This document shows positions 1 through 11,587 of a DNA stretch of 64,000 nucleotides, piece by piece. The position numbers were made by a program, and so were the translations under genes. The notes beneath the pieces were generated by a model. That model was not told the origin of the DNA. It did not search any database and worked only from the letters and a program-made list of their open reading frames with translations. Position 1 is the first letter of the stretch, and the number at the start of each line of letters is the position of its first letter. Source of the DNA: Diospyros lotus (taxonomy: Eukaryota > Streptophyta > Magnoliopsida > Ericales > Ebenaceae); assembly GCF_014633365.1 (NCBI RefSeq), contig NC_068343.1:29295307-29359306 (forward strand). Reading direction: 5' to 3'.

Positions 1-700
1 CGCCCCCAAGCTCCAGGGTTTACCTCGGCAGGCAGACCTCTGGACCATCCCAGTCTCTCTCGTCGTGTTGTCTACTGTCCCTTGGATTAGACAAGGACGG
101 GGGTCAGATTAGCACGGTCACCTTGGTCTCATTCAAACCATGCCTCGTATCGAACATGCATGGCCATACCTTGAGTCACCTCGGTCTTATTCAAACCATG
201 CCTTGTATCAAACGGGTATGGCCAACCTCGAGTCACAACGGTCTCATTCAAACCATGTCTTGTATCAAACAGGCATGGTCGGACCTCGAGTCACCTTGGT
301 CTCACTCAAGTCACACCTTGTATCAAATAGACCCGATAACCTCGGCTCAGCTGATGCCTTATGCCAATCACCTGGGTCTATCCTGGTAGGTAGACCTGGG
401 TCACCTGGGTCTCATTCAAACCATGCCTTGTATCAAATAAGCATGGCTAGACCTCGAGTCACCTTGGTCTCATAACCAGGCCTTATATCAAACGGGGATG
501 GCCAGACCTCAAGTCATATCGATCTCATTCAATCCATGCCTTATATCAAACAAGCATGGTTGGACCTCGAGTCACCTCGATCTCACTTAAGTCACACCTT
601 GTATCAAGTAGACCTAGCAATCTTGACTCAGTCGGCGCCTTATGCTAATCGCCTGGGTTTATCTTGGTGGGTAGACTTTCCTTGGATTATGAGTTCAAAT
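1..700. repeat. Minisatellite with 57-58 bp units and a higher-order period
   Basis: Units start with a GGTCTCATTC-like box at about 125, 183, 240, 408 and 467, giving a 57-58 bp period. A distinct longer variant with a GGTAGGTAGACC-like motif recurs near 1-50, 355-400 and 640-680, so several simple units make a higher-order block of roughly 285 bp. Overlapping open frames here are by-products of the repetition and are not genes. The array lies downstream, in minus orientation, of a TATA box at about 1400. That matches the minisatellites next to the LTR-like promoters near 18380 and 58430, so I read it as part of a Tat-type LTR or its flank. The left edge is cut by the window. Confidence 0.8.
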
Positions 701-1394
701 AAATGCTATAGCAAAGCAAGGATAGAGAAAATCAGAAGCTACAGGGTGTTCAAAAAATCTCTCATTTCATTACAAGGTTTACATTTTTGATAGTCAACTA
801 CAATACTACAAAAACACAACCAAATAAAGCAATTATCATCGCGAAACTAGCCTTCTATTCCATGATAGTCAACCTACAATACTACCAAGACAACCAAATA
901 AAGCAACTATCATCGCGAAACTAGCCCTATATTCCATTGGTAGCGCCTCCCACAAAATCACATGGCAAGCACTAGCTACGTGCATCCAACTAGAAATCTT
1001 TTTGTATCTTAGTTGTGAATGTTAAGATGACTCAAATCAACTGGAAGTCTTCTTGGCTACGCTCCGGCTGAATGAGCTACCAGAAGAGTACGTAGACAAG
1101 TAGTCAAGAAGGCTGAAAGATGGGATGTGACAATCACTCTAGATGAGAACTCAAAAAGGAGTGTAAGCACCCATTCTAGTATTGCTCTCTCCCAAACATG
1201 CTTAACTCTCACTATAGGTACCTCAGTTGCCTTCGTAACACCGCTAACGAAAACATTGCCTTGGACTAGCAAGGCCTTGAGTCGAATCAACAGTCTCATC
1301 TCTCAAACCCTAGGGCTTCCCAGAAAACAAAAAATAACCAAGAGCAACTAAAATTGAACCCATAAGGTGTGTATAAGCAAGGTGGAGTCCTCCC

Positions 1395-1403
1395 CTTTTA
1401 TAG
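1395..1403 (-). promoter_or_regulatory. LTR TATA box
   Basis: On the minus strand this reads CTATAAAAG. It would drive leftward transcription into the minisatellite at 1-700, as expected for an LTR U3/R junction. It is inferred from sequence only. Confidence 0.4.
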
Positions 1404-2210
1404 GCATAATGAAGCACATCCAATGGCCGAAGTTCATCCATCACAAAATGACCGTTAAGATAATGCCACTTGTCACGCACTAAAGGCGGAAGAGCGCCTC
1501 TCCACCTACACCACACTGCCTTACCCTGTAGGCCTGACATTTTGAATTTTGGCAGCTGGCATGCTGTGTTAGAACATTAAAAGCGGCCCCAAAATCATCA
1601 AGCTCCTCGCAGGCCTTAGAAAAAATCAAAAACACCTGTCACCTTGAGCTTACCGAGCTCAATCACCTCTGTTGTATACATCAAGGTCAGAATGTCTCGG
1701 TTATGTATAACTGACCTCAATCATCTCGGTTGCACATTCCAACCTTGGTTTCTTACAAAGCCCCATCTCTTCGACTAATGCACTTTGAGCTCTCTTATAA
1801 CGACTTGGTAATCTAAGCTTAGAAACTCACCCTCACAATCATCCAACCCAGGGGTCTTGTCTCGAGCTCAACTGTCGAACTATCTTAGTCTTAGTCGATA
1901 AGAGTCCAGCCCTTATCTTTATATCCCGAGCATGAATGCTCACCCTAGCGAACATTCAACCTGGGGGGTTGTGGACCATACTAGCCCAATCCAGCCTGGC
2001 CCAATAGAGGCCTAAGACCTCCATCGACCTTCCAGGCCAATCTCGGCCCCATGTCTTCCAACAATGATCATCATCACCTTTGTACCTGCAACATTCCTGC
2101 TCCCACTACAGGTTCCATCGACATTTAATGAAGGTCCCGCCGGCACTGGATATTGTCCCATCCCGTTGCAACACCCAAGGCCTACTCACATGTCAGGGAA
2201 CCCTTTCCCT

Positions 2211-2219
2211 CTATATAAG
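2211..2219 (+). promoter_or_regulatory. TATA box of a Tat-type LTR
   Basis: CTATATAAG is followed about 20-40 bases downstream by sequence shared with the LTR at 48130-48760, whose own TATA box lies at 48321-48330 on the minus strand. Conservation of both the box and the downstream stretch in two distant copies supports a real LTR promoter. Confidence 0.5.
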
Positions 2220-2632
2220 CTAGCCTGCTCATAGGCCCGTATGTTCTTTTCAGCCTATCGACATCCTGCCAACTTAATCTCTTACTCACTTCATCATCAG
2301 AGTGTTCTGCAGGTGCCACCACCTCCCATTTCGATCACTAGAACCAGCTACGACGTCTCAGAATCTCTCATTTGGCAACCCTTTTGGGTTGGAAGGAACA
2401 TAAACATACATATTTTGGACCATAATCACGTTGCCTTAGTGCTACTCTAATCAAAGTTCATAACAATTATGGATTATAAACTCAATTTAGCATTTAATCA
2501 CATAAACTATCATTTAATATGCATCTTGACCCATTAATCCATGCCATCATAAACAAAGAGAATGAAGAACCATACATATTTGAATAAAGAATAGTGCTTA
2601 GAACATAAAATCGGGTCTCACAATCAACATAA

Positions 2633-2945
2633 CACTACAAGAATTTTGAGTTTTAGAAACGGAATATTTCCGTCGCTGAAGCCCAAGAATCTATCGCTAA
2701 ATCAGTTTAGTGACGAATTAGTGACATAACACATCTATCGCTGAAGTGCTCATCGCTAAATTTTAGTAGCGACTGATCCATCGCCAATTTAGCGACGGAT
2801 TAGCGAGGAAAAACTTTTCGTCGCTAAATATAATTTTTTTTAAATATAGCGACGGAAATTTTCGTCGCAATTCTGTCTCTAATTCAATCGTTTTGTATGG
2901 CGACCAAAGTAAACAGCGACGGAAATTTCCATCGCTAAAATAAAT
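2633..2945. repeat. CACTA-1 left terminus and subterminal repeats
   Basis: The terminus CACTACAA is followed by alternating direct and inverted copies of a motif close to TTTAGCGACGAAA / TTTCGTCGCTAAA. In En/Spm elements such subterminal repeats are the binding sites of the small TNPA-type protein. The same repeat family continues at 4455-4740 after the block inserted at about 2960-4452. Confidence 0.8.
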
Positions 2946-2959
2946 TCTTAATTTTTTTT

Positions 2960-3930
2960 ATTAATATTTATTTATACTGTTAGGCTAATTCGCAAGCGTA
3001 CGAATTGCACAAGTAATATAATGAATGAGTATAGTGTCGATCCCACGAGAATTGGATTAAGTACCAAAATTGGATTAACTTTAATATTATTTTGACTATA
3101 AAAATGAGATGAATTTGAATAAATTAAACTAATGAGAACTAAACTTAAACTCAAATTTAAAAACAATTTAACTTGGATAAAATGGAGGCAACTAGGGTGT
3201 TTCGAATCCACTTAATAATCCGTCTTAATTTTTAATCAATTGGATTTCTATCAATTCAATGGGGTGAATAACTAAATTAGTTAGCTTCTTTCCCAAGATT
3301 TACTAACCTAATTAAATCTCAATTTATTAACAATCAACCTATTTTCCAATAGTTATGACAGACCCAAATTCATTATTATGTTTCAATTCATTATCCCTCA
3401 TAAGATTCAAGTATCAAATTCCTTATCAACTATCTATCTTATGAAATTTATTACTTCAACTTGTTATAAAAATTACCTCTTGGTCTCAAATCATAATATA
3501 AAATTAATTAAATGATGGTTAAATCACTTAATCACATTAAGAACAAGTAATAAATAATTAAAATCGCAGAAACAAACCCAATTAATAAAAATCAAGACTT
3601 CATAACAAGTTTCATCTCAAACCCTAGTTAAATAAATTTAGTTCATAATGGAATTAATGAAAAAAATAAGAAGTTAAAAGGAAATAGTAGCTTCCTACCC
3701 AGATCTAAAATAGATCTGGGTCAAATGAATCTGGTACAAAGCTGCTCCTTCGTTGGTGCTTCGACCTTCCTGTGCGCACAGCCTCCAGATCTTCCAATCT
3801 TCAATTTCCGCCGCAGCAACTTCCAATTTCTCCTCCTATTCTCTCCTCAATTCCATCTCTGTTCATTCCTTCAGTTACTGCGCGGCCCAGCCTCCTCCTA
3901 CCATTCCATGCCATTCTTTTTTAATCTCTT

Positions 3931-3963
<33 letters not shown>

Positions 3964-4452
3964 GATGCACGGCCGCTACCCTTCATTCCTTTCTTCAAGT
4001 GCCTTTATTATTATTATTATTATATAAGATGAATGTGGCAGCCCTAGTCCAAGTTTTTCAATCTCACGCCACTGCCACCATATTATATATAAATAAATAA
4101 TATTATATATATAATATAATATATATAAATATTATAATTTAATATATAGTATAATATCTAATATCTAATGTGCTATTAATTATAATAACTTTGATTATAT
4201 TATAATAATAATAATTATATAAAATATTTATTTATTTTTATTTATATTAAAATATTAATTTTCAAATTAACTTTATAATATTTTTTTCTTTTCTTTTCAT
4301 GCCCAAATCTTCGAAATAATACCCTTTGCTGAGTTCCTACAAAAAAAGATTAAAATGATGTAAAATTCATATAATCACACATTATATGTAGGAAAAATCA
4401 CACAAGATTAAGATGAAAAATAGATAAAAATATGCATACAATTAAGCCCTAT
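2960..4452. mobile_element. Noncoding 1.5-kb insertion in the CACTA-1 subterminal region
   Basis: The block separates two halves of the subterminal repeat array. It opens near CTGTTAGGCTAATTCGC, followed by a GTGTCGATCCCACGAG box, and closes near a TGCATACAATTAAGCCC box. It contains a (GA)n run at 3942-3962 and a TTA run near 4007-4025. The CT-rich part at 3720-3960 gives short open frames with no recognisable protein. I recall similarly opening noncoding blocks from other plant genomes but cannot name the class. A flanking duplication is hard to see in the AT-rich context. Confidence 0.45.
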
Positions 4453-4454
4453 CA

Positions 4455-4740
4455 TATATTTTAGTGACGAAATTTTGTCTCTAAAAATAGTGACGAAATT
4501 TTTCATCGCTAAAATAAATTTTAATTTTTTTATTTATATATTTTATTTTTTAGGGATAGAATTTTTCTTCGCTAAAGTATAAAAAATATAAATAAAAAAA
4601 TTAAAATTTATGTTAGTGACGAAAAATTTTCTCTAAAAACAGTAAAAAATAAAAAATATATAAAATAAATTAAATTTAGCGATAGAAATTTTTTTCGCAA
4701 AATATATAAAAAATAAAAAATATTTTATAGGGACTAATTC
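4455..4740. repeat. CACTA-1 subterminal repeats, inner part
   Basis: Further copies of the GTGACGAAATTTT / TTTCGTCGCTAAA-like motif continue the array broken at about 2960. They are more decayed and more AT-rich than the first block. The stretch 4741-4980 is AT-rich with no feature I can support. Confidence 0.7.
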
Positions 4741-4980
4741 TGTTAAAATAAATATATTTTTATTTTTTTATTATAATTAATTATTAAATTAATCTAAATA
4801 ATCTGAAATAATTTTAATTCTAATAGAAATTAAAATGAGAATTATTATAGAAATTATAAAATTTATATTTATAACATAAAAATTAAAATATCATCCAAAC
4901 TGTTACATGAAAATAACTGCAAAACATAACTGTCTAGATAACAGAATATTAATATCATACTGTCAGTTACATCAAAATAA

Positions 4981-6228
4981 CTATGAAACATAATCGTCTG
5001 AATCGTCACTAGCATTAGGTGAGTCAGGCTGGTGAGTCGATTGTAGATGAGAAAAAGAAGAAGGAAACATGCCACGAGTAAACGTAATAAGTTGTTCGAT
5101 CAAAGCTCGCATTTCAAACATTTGTCGTTGAAAGTCGTTCAACTCTTGAGCCTGCAAGTTTATCTTCTCTATCATTTCTTATATGGTGGCATTTTCTTGA
5201 AGGCTAGATGAGACACTGGATGAGTTGTCGACGTCAAAAAACTTTGATTGGGATAAGGATCCTGTGTCGTAAATCCTCTTCTTCTTGTTTTTCTCGTCGG
5301 CAGCCTGGATGAATACCTGGTCATAATCTGGCTCAACTGGATGATCGGATCCCTCATCCGATTGAGTTGTCTGCTCCAGCAACTGTTTGTACGTTTCCTA
5401 CGATAGTTTAACAAAAAAAAAAAAAAGAATAAATTAATTACGAATATTAAAATTTACGTTAATTATAAAATTGATATTATTTACAATAAAAAAGAAAAAC
5501 TTACACTGACGCTCGCAGAACGTCTGTCTACGTATGTCCTTTCTCCTTCTTCAAATTTTTTTTTTTAGCAGAGTTCGTTCAAAAACTTCAATCAGCATAG
5601 GCTCCCTCCCAAACTCCCATTTCTAAAAAAAAAAAAAGTGATATATAATAATTTTACTAATAAAAGATTACCAATATTAACAAATTAAATAAATTAAATT
5701 TCTTATCCTTCGTCTCTTATGCTCCACTGAAGATATGGAGCCCTCATTATGCCCAGAAGGACTGGCGCCTAGGCCACTCGTCTCACTCAAGCGATTCAGT
5801 GACGCTTGTGCTGACCATTTCTTAAAAGTTTCATCTTGTTCCCATTTCTGCATCCAACGATCCCAGACATCATCTGGTACAAAAGTTGATTTTCCATTAA
5901 CATGCCACCTATGAATGTTGTCGATGTATCGCTTAACTGTCTTTTGTGCCCACTCTCTTCTCACTAATACATCAATCGTAGGATCCCACTAAAATTTTTT
6001 TGCAAACAAAAATAAGATTAAATAGCTGAAACATTTCTACATTGATAATTAATAAAAAAATTATTAATTTGAATTTAATATCGCAACTTCATTTCAATAC
6101 AAACCCTTCGTCTCCAAAGGCACTTCTTTCCAAACGCGACCCTCCTTATGAAGACGTTTCTTGAAGGTTGTCAATATAATATGGGAGATGTTCACTGTAC
6201 GACAAAAAATGCTCCTATATACAAATAA
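4981..6228 (-). pseudogene. Transposase_24-type (TNPA-like) gene, C-terminal half
   Basis: Three minus-strand coding blocks resemble the plant Ptta/En-Spm transposase domain (Pfam Transposase_24). The block at 5964-5677 has the conserved order REWAQKTVKRY, then VPDDVWDRWMQKW, then SLNRLSETSGLGASPSGHNEGSIS, the family's usual helix and glycine/serine 'GGSIS' segment. The block at 5382-5179 holds the DQVFIQAADEKNKKKR...GSLSQS stretch, which matches the 'NKGRVYGLGS' region. The block at 5175-4981 is the coiled-coil-like C-terminus (MIEKINLQAQELNDFQRQM). Frames change between blocks and intron-like AT-rich gaps lie between them. The N-terminal half is at 11157-11456, beyond LTR-A. Proteins of this type act with TNP2 in CACTA transposition by binding subterminal repeats. 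Confidence 0.75.
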
Positions 6229-9039
6229 TGTAACGACCTGTTAGTGGGTCCGGGTGATTTATATATTGGAATGAGGTATATATACATATATTCACATATA
6301 TATTATTGGAGTAATATTTCGGTGAATTATATGTGATATTTTTAGTTGATGTGCAATGGAAGAGGAAAAGTCAAATGTTTGACTGAAATGGTAGTGGGAC
6401 CCGCTATGGTTTAAGGTATGTGTGGAAATGTTCTATGGTGTTAATTTAATGTTTAAGTTATTATTTAAACATAGGGGATTCTCATTTAAGTGTTTTGGCA
6501 CCAAGGGCATTTAGGTAATTGTGTGAGGAAGGGCGTATATATATATGAGAGAAAAGGTTCATTTTTGCATGTAAAGGAAAGAAGAGAAAGGAAACGACCG
6601 GGAGGGGGAGAAAGAGGGAAGGTAAGCATTTTCTTCTTCTCATTCTTCTTTGATTGATGGTGTGCAAAAGGGGTTGGGAGGCTAAGGGTTTCTTCTTCTC
6701 ATTTTCTCTCTTCTTGCTAGTTTAGTGTAGGAAGTAGGAAGTAAAAGGGTTGTGGAAGAGTATCTTCTCAAGAAGGATCATCAAGAGAGGTTTCTAAGAC
6801 AAGTTCTAGTTCCCCTTATCTCTCTTGCAAGCTTTAGCTTTGATGTTTGGGGATTTAAGAATGAAAATTCTATGTTTTCCTAAAGTATGGTTGTGTTGAA
6901 GGGTTATGTAGAAGCCTTTGTAAATCTCTCTTGTGGTTAGTTTAATCTTGTTGGTCTTCTTTTGGCCTCAAAGTAGGGTTAGTGTCACCCTACAATCCTA
7001 AAAGGAATGATGCTTTTGGGTTAATGGATGACTTGTGTGTGCTTCTCCCCCATTTTTGTTGTTTTTGGGTGTGTTCGGGGGGTTTTTTTCCTTGCTGCCG
7101 GTCGACCGTTTGTTCATAATTGATCAATAGTTAGGTGCAGAGGGTTCTTCCAGTCGACCGTTGCCTTAATCGGTCGATAGTTTGGGTGTCAAAGTCATTG
7201 TCGATCAATAGTTTCCTTCCTATCAGTCGACCATTTTTCGTGTTTATATCCTGCGCATGCTCTGTTGTTTCGAGCATAACGTTTTGTAGAAATATCGGAT
7301 TTGTGAACCGTTTGAAGTGTTATAAACTAGACTCGATAGGATTTGTTTTGATACAATATTTGTATTATTTTGAGAAGTATGGTGCCTATATATTCCCTAT
7401 GAATTACCACCTTGAAATCTAGGATTTCTGTTTCAATCCGATAGCACTCTGGTTTTTATGGCATAACTTTCTGTGGCATTATCCAAATTGGAATCCGCCT
7501 TTTGTCCCATAAACTAGAATTCTTAAGCTTTGTTTTGGTATATATCTTGAATCATTTGGTTATGTTGTGAAGTCATGGAAACCCTGTCAATCTTGGCCTA
7601 GAATATGGATTTCTTCCATTTTGAACGATCTGCCTTGATTTGATTTTTGGGTAATAAATAACTTAATTTGGTGTATGATGAGATAAATTTATAGAATAGA
7701 TGATAATACTTCTAGATATAATTCCTTGAGAAGTTAGAAGGGTTTTCTAGAGCATTATTGAGGCATTTTGTATTCACTGGGTAAGTAGGATTGGGTCGTA
7801 TAACGTTACGAGTTGGGATGTAGCACTTGTGGGTATGTACTGGTAATGTAGGAATACTTGTTGGGAGTTACTCATGAACGTGAGAGTGGGTGTGAAGGTG
7901 AAGTATGTGCCATGAGTCAGGTTGTGGTTTCAAGAAGAGATATGGAGTGGGGTATGAGTCCATGCGCATGCGACGACTATGGGGGTGTACATATGGGTTG
8001 ACCTCCCTTCTTGGCTAGAGCACCGCGACGATGAGGCCACTGCATACTTGTTGTGTGGTATCGTTGGCGGGTGCTAGCTTAATGGGACTGAGTTGGGAGT
8101 GAACTGAGAGTGCGCTTCTATGATGAGGCCATTGTATACTTAGCATGTGGTATTATAGTTGCGTGCCGGTGCCGCAGAACTAAGCTGGTTGAGGGCACTA
8201 CTATGATGAGGCCACTGCATACTTAGCGTGTGGTATCATATGCGTGTGCTAGTGCCACTGAGTTATGAGCAGGCTGAGGGTACAGTTACGGTGAGGCCAT
8301 TGCATAGTTGTTGTGTGGTACCGTAGATGTGTGCTAGAGCTACAGAATGGATAGGATTTATGAGCCCAAAATGGGGTGCCTTGTGGCATGAATACTATGT
8401 TACAGTGAGATAGTGAGTGTGGTGCTTATAACATTACGTGGGTCTTGGAGACTTTGTGGTAGTAGGGTCACCGGATTGTACCTTGATTATGGTGGGATCT
8501 AGATAGTTGGGTAGACTACAATGATTTCCATTATATTTTTCCTGTGGGGCTTCCTGGTTCTATTCTATCAGTAGTTCTCTATGATATGATTCTACCATGT
8601 ATTGCCAGTTATTACCCCATGAGTCTCTTTTGTGATATATATCTCATGCTGTATTTCGTTATGTTATACTTGTTGAGCCCTGCGACTCATTCTTTCTTTT
8701 TGCATCATTCCAGGTACGGGTAAAGCAAAGGATGAAGAGAATTCTAGCAGGGCATGTTCTATTGGGTTAGATGTGTACAGAGCTTACTCAAATAAAAGGT
8801 CTTGGGGATATTGTTGGTTTGTGTCATTCTAGTGATTGTACATTTTATTATTTGGGCTTTTTGTACCTCCTTTGGGATCACCTAATGGAATGTAAATGGA
8901 TATGTTTATTTTGTCCTGTATGAAAAAGAGCGGAATCATTACTATATGTTGTTATTGGTATGAGTAACCCTGGTTGAGTTACACTTTGGTCCCATTTTGT
9001 GTGGACTTTCCCTCGGAATTCCTTTGCTAGCCGAACTTC

Positions 9040-11019
9040 TATAACGCCCCACTTTTTCAAATACACAATGATGTAAAATATAAGCCAACATCATCCCGGG
9101 CGTTATGGAAACCCTTGCCAACAGAAGCATTTGGATCGAACCTGAAAGCTTAACGTAAGCTAAATAAAGGGGTTCCACTAGATTCCTTTATATGTACAAG
9201 AAATGCATACAACTTTCAATAAACCCAAAAGACACAACTTACTACTTATAGGTACAACTATAGGACGCCCATACACACACACCTTTTACAATCTTGAGTA
9301 TCCTGGTTGCTATTTACAATAACTCATTTGGGTTACATAATAAATCAAAAAATAACCATAACAAATTGAAAAGAACCCAAAGCTGGCAAAGCTCCACCTC
9401 TTTTCCCACGCTTTGAACTAAAACCTGTAACACCTGATACTACTGATAAAGCTGGGATGTTGAATGTCCCAGGAGTATGAAACACCTGAGTTAGATAATA
9501 ACATCTAAGTGAGTGACTCAAAAAAGGAAAGTACATGCGTGCAAATGCAATAATTCCATTATGAAATCCACCCTTATGGTAGCAATGACAGGGTGTTGCA
9601 ATCACCCCCACGGTCATCATAGTCACCCCTTGGCTCATCGCAAAAGCACGAGTTCTTCCATGATGGCCCAACAACTAGCCACAGTTACCAACATGAACAT
9701 GATATATGAAAAAGCAGAAGGAATATGCATAATCAAGGGAAAATATGACATGTAAACCACCAAGGCATGATATGTAATCCATCATCCACACACAAGTGAA
9801 GCAAAAAATGTTCAAAGTATCACAAAACATGCAGGAATCACTAACCTTGATCTTTTTCCCTTCAATAGCACTGTTCACAGCCTGGTTTCAAGCATTAAGG
9901 GCTGTTTCTATAGAAATCACGCATTTCAGTGAACCAAACCTTAAATATTTTTACATGGAGTTGTAGAAAATTAAAATAGAAGAACAACGGTGAAAATTTC
10001 AGGCCAAACAGAGGCCGGACGTGCCCTCACGTGCCCCCGGAAAGGTTGGTCACACGCCACCTCCTCCCTTGTTACGGATTCTGCAACCTAAAATTAAAAA
10101 TGCTATAACTTGCTCATTTTTGCTCCGATTCGCTCTCTGTTTGAACCTATGAACTCTTTTCATGCTCTACGACCCTACGAAAAGAAAATTGGCTTACCTT
10201 TTTGATTTTCTTTCCGTTTTCACCACTTTCCGTCCAGGTATCTCTATTTTCCCTTCTTTGCTTTTCCTTTGGATTTCTTGCACTTGTTTTCTTTCTTACA
10301 CTTTAGCTTCACGTGGCTTCTTCTCCTCCCCTTTATATAACCTCTCAAATCCCAAATCTTAAAGATATCTCTTAGCCCCTAAGTTAACCTTTTTTTCTAC
10401 CCTAGCAATCATTACATTCTTTGAAATTTCCTCCCTTGATTCTATCTTTCAAAGCAAGCCTCCATTCCTCCCAATCCAAAGCCTCCAAATACACCCCCAC
10501 GTGGCCTTTAAGATAAGATCTATTATCCTCTTCTTTTGTAAGCCAATACAAGTCTTACAAGTTATGTCATCTTAGACTTTTAGGGTAAAATCAATCATTA
10601 CAATCATTCTTCCTATTCAAGCTTCTCCTTTCAATCCCAAGCCTCCAAATCTTATCTTCACATGGCTTCTTGGATAAGAACCCATCATGGCCCTTATCTC
10701 TTCCTTTCCAAGCTAACCTTATTCCTCCAAGCTAAGCCACCTTAAGACTTTTAGGGTAAGATTAATCATTCATTATTACAACTTCCAAGCTAAGCCACCT
10801 TAAGACTTTTGGTGTAAGATTAATCATTCTTCCATAAGACTTTAAGGTGAAGTTCCAAATCCAATCCTATCTCTCCAAGTCATGTCTTCTAGGGTAAGGA
10901 ATTATCATTGCAATCATTCCCTTTATTACGTTAATGCCTTGAATCAAAATACCATTCATTTTGCTACTATAATTTCCATTACAACATCCAGACTTTATAT
11001 CAAGTTTCAAGGTATTACA
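9040..11019 (-). mobile_element. LTR-B, solo LTR (minus) inside LTR-A
   Basis: Its ends are TATAACGCCCC (from TGTAACGCCCC by one transition) and GGTATTACA. It is flanked by the duplication ACTTC (9035-9039 and 11020-11024). It is 1980 bp, with no internal retrotransposon sequence. A minus-strand TATA box (TTATATAAAG) lies at 10331-10340, with a CACGTG G-box at 10498-10503. Its left portion aligns by eye with 43639-44400, so both belong to one LTR family (B). It is younger than LTR-A, which is younger than CACTA-1. Confidence 0.85.
10331..10340 (-). promoter_or_regulatory. LTR-B TATA box
   Basis: Minus-strand TTATATAAAG, with a CACGTG G-box about 160 bases upstream at 10498-10503. Another B-family copy has TTTATAAAT at the comparable place (44947-44956). 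Confidence 0.5.
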
Positions 11020-11156
11020 ACTTCTGGAGGCGGGCCCTTGCAGTTTGGTAACAGAGCCTCGTATTGGAGAGTTTCTGGTCGTTACAAATAATAATAATTA
11101 GTATAAAAACTAACATATGTCATAATGTAAAAAAAAAAGAAAATAGAAAAAACAAG

Positions 11157-11456
11157 TTACCCATCAATATCTTGCTCTATAACATGCTGTGATTCGGACG
11201 TAGAAGGACTGGCAACCAAGTGGGATGATGGATATACCGGTGACTCTGCAACAAGGGTCGATGCAGAAGCAACTGCAGGGGCAACAACAGGAGATGTTGG
11301 TGGGGGGGAGGCCGGTGAAACGTCCCCCAAAATATGTGGTGCTGCAGTAGATGAGGTAGAAGCAGCAATGGACCAAGAAGAGCTAGGTCTAGAACCACTG
11401 CGTTCTGCACGATAACGTTCTTTAACACCTGTCATACCTATAATGAAATAAATCAA
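11157..11456 (-). pseudogene. Transposase_24-type gene, N-terminal low-complexity part
   Basis: The frame starts MIYFIIGMTGVKERYRAERS and continues into a Ser/Pro/Ala/Val-rich segment (SRPSSSWSIAASTSSTAAP, then PPPTSPVVAP). Low-complexity N-termini of this kind precede the conserved domain in TNPA-like CACTA proteins. The rest of the gene resumes on the far side of LTR-A at 6228, so the insertion split it. A CACTA origin is inferred from position between TNP2 and the C-terminal half, and the assignment is weaker than for that half. Confidence 0.5.
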
Positions 11457-11587
11457 TTAGTAAAATCAATATCATTAATAATTAAACATAGATATTTAAA
11501 TCATAGAATTTACCTCTAATCACTATCATTTAAGTCTACATCTATGTTATTAGATTCTAAGTCATCATCATAATCTAATTGAAGAAC

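Larger units (their letters stand above)
701..2632. mobile_element. LTR-retrotransposon debris, Tat-like, no gene
   Basis: No coding sequence is recognisable. Two direct copies of an approximately 80-bp unit lie at about 785-945; both contain ATCATCGCGAAACTAGCC. The stretch 2205-2340 resembles the minus-strand sequence 48180-48330: TATA box, then GTTCTTTTCAGCCTATCGA and a related downstream stretch. The latter lies beside a Tat-type gag gene, so this is probably the same LTR family. A second promoter-like TATA box points the other way near 1400. The region is probably the remains of at least two LTRs placed head to head. I could not define their ends. Confidence 0.55.
6229..11086 (+). mobile_element. 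LTR-A, long solo LTR (plus) with LTR-B nested inside
   Basis: It begins TGTAACGACCTG and ends GGTCGTTACA. It is flanked by the 5-bp duplication AATAA (6224-6228 and 11087-11091). Removing nested LTR-B leaves about 2.87 kb of LTR and no internal region, so it is a solo LTR. It carries a TATA-like stretch near 6535 and a cluster of GTCGACC motifs at 7095-7240. It also has the GAGCCCTGCGACTCAT and CATTCCAGGTACGGG blocks (about 8670-8720) that recur in the other LTRs of this window. The type resembles LTRs of Tekay/Del-like chromoviruses, but no coding region is present to prove that. It sits in the CACTA-1 Transposase_24 gene. Confidence 0.8.

Noticed and set aside
3753..4100. 115-residue frame in the insertion at 2960-4452
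   Set aside because: It is Ser/Pro-rich from a CT-rich stretch and includes a translated GA microsatellite. No family resemblance.
11041..11062. Primer-binding-like TTTGGTAACAGAGCC near the end of LTR-A
   Set aside because: It lies inside the LTR before the true end at 11086, and differs from the standard site, so it is not at the correct position to prime.
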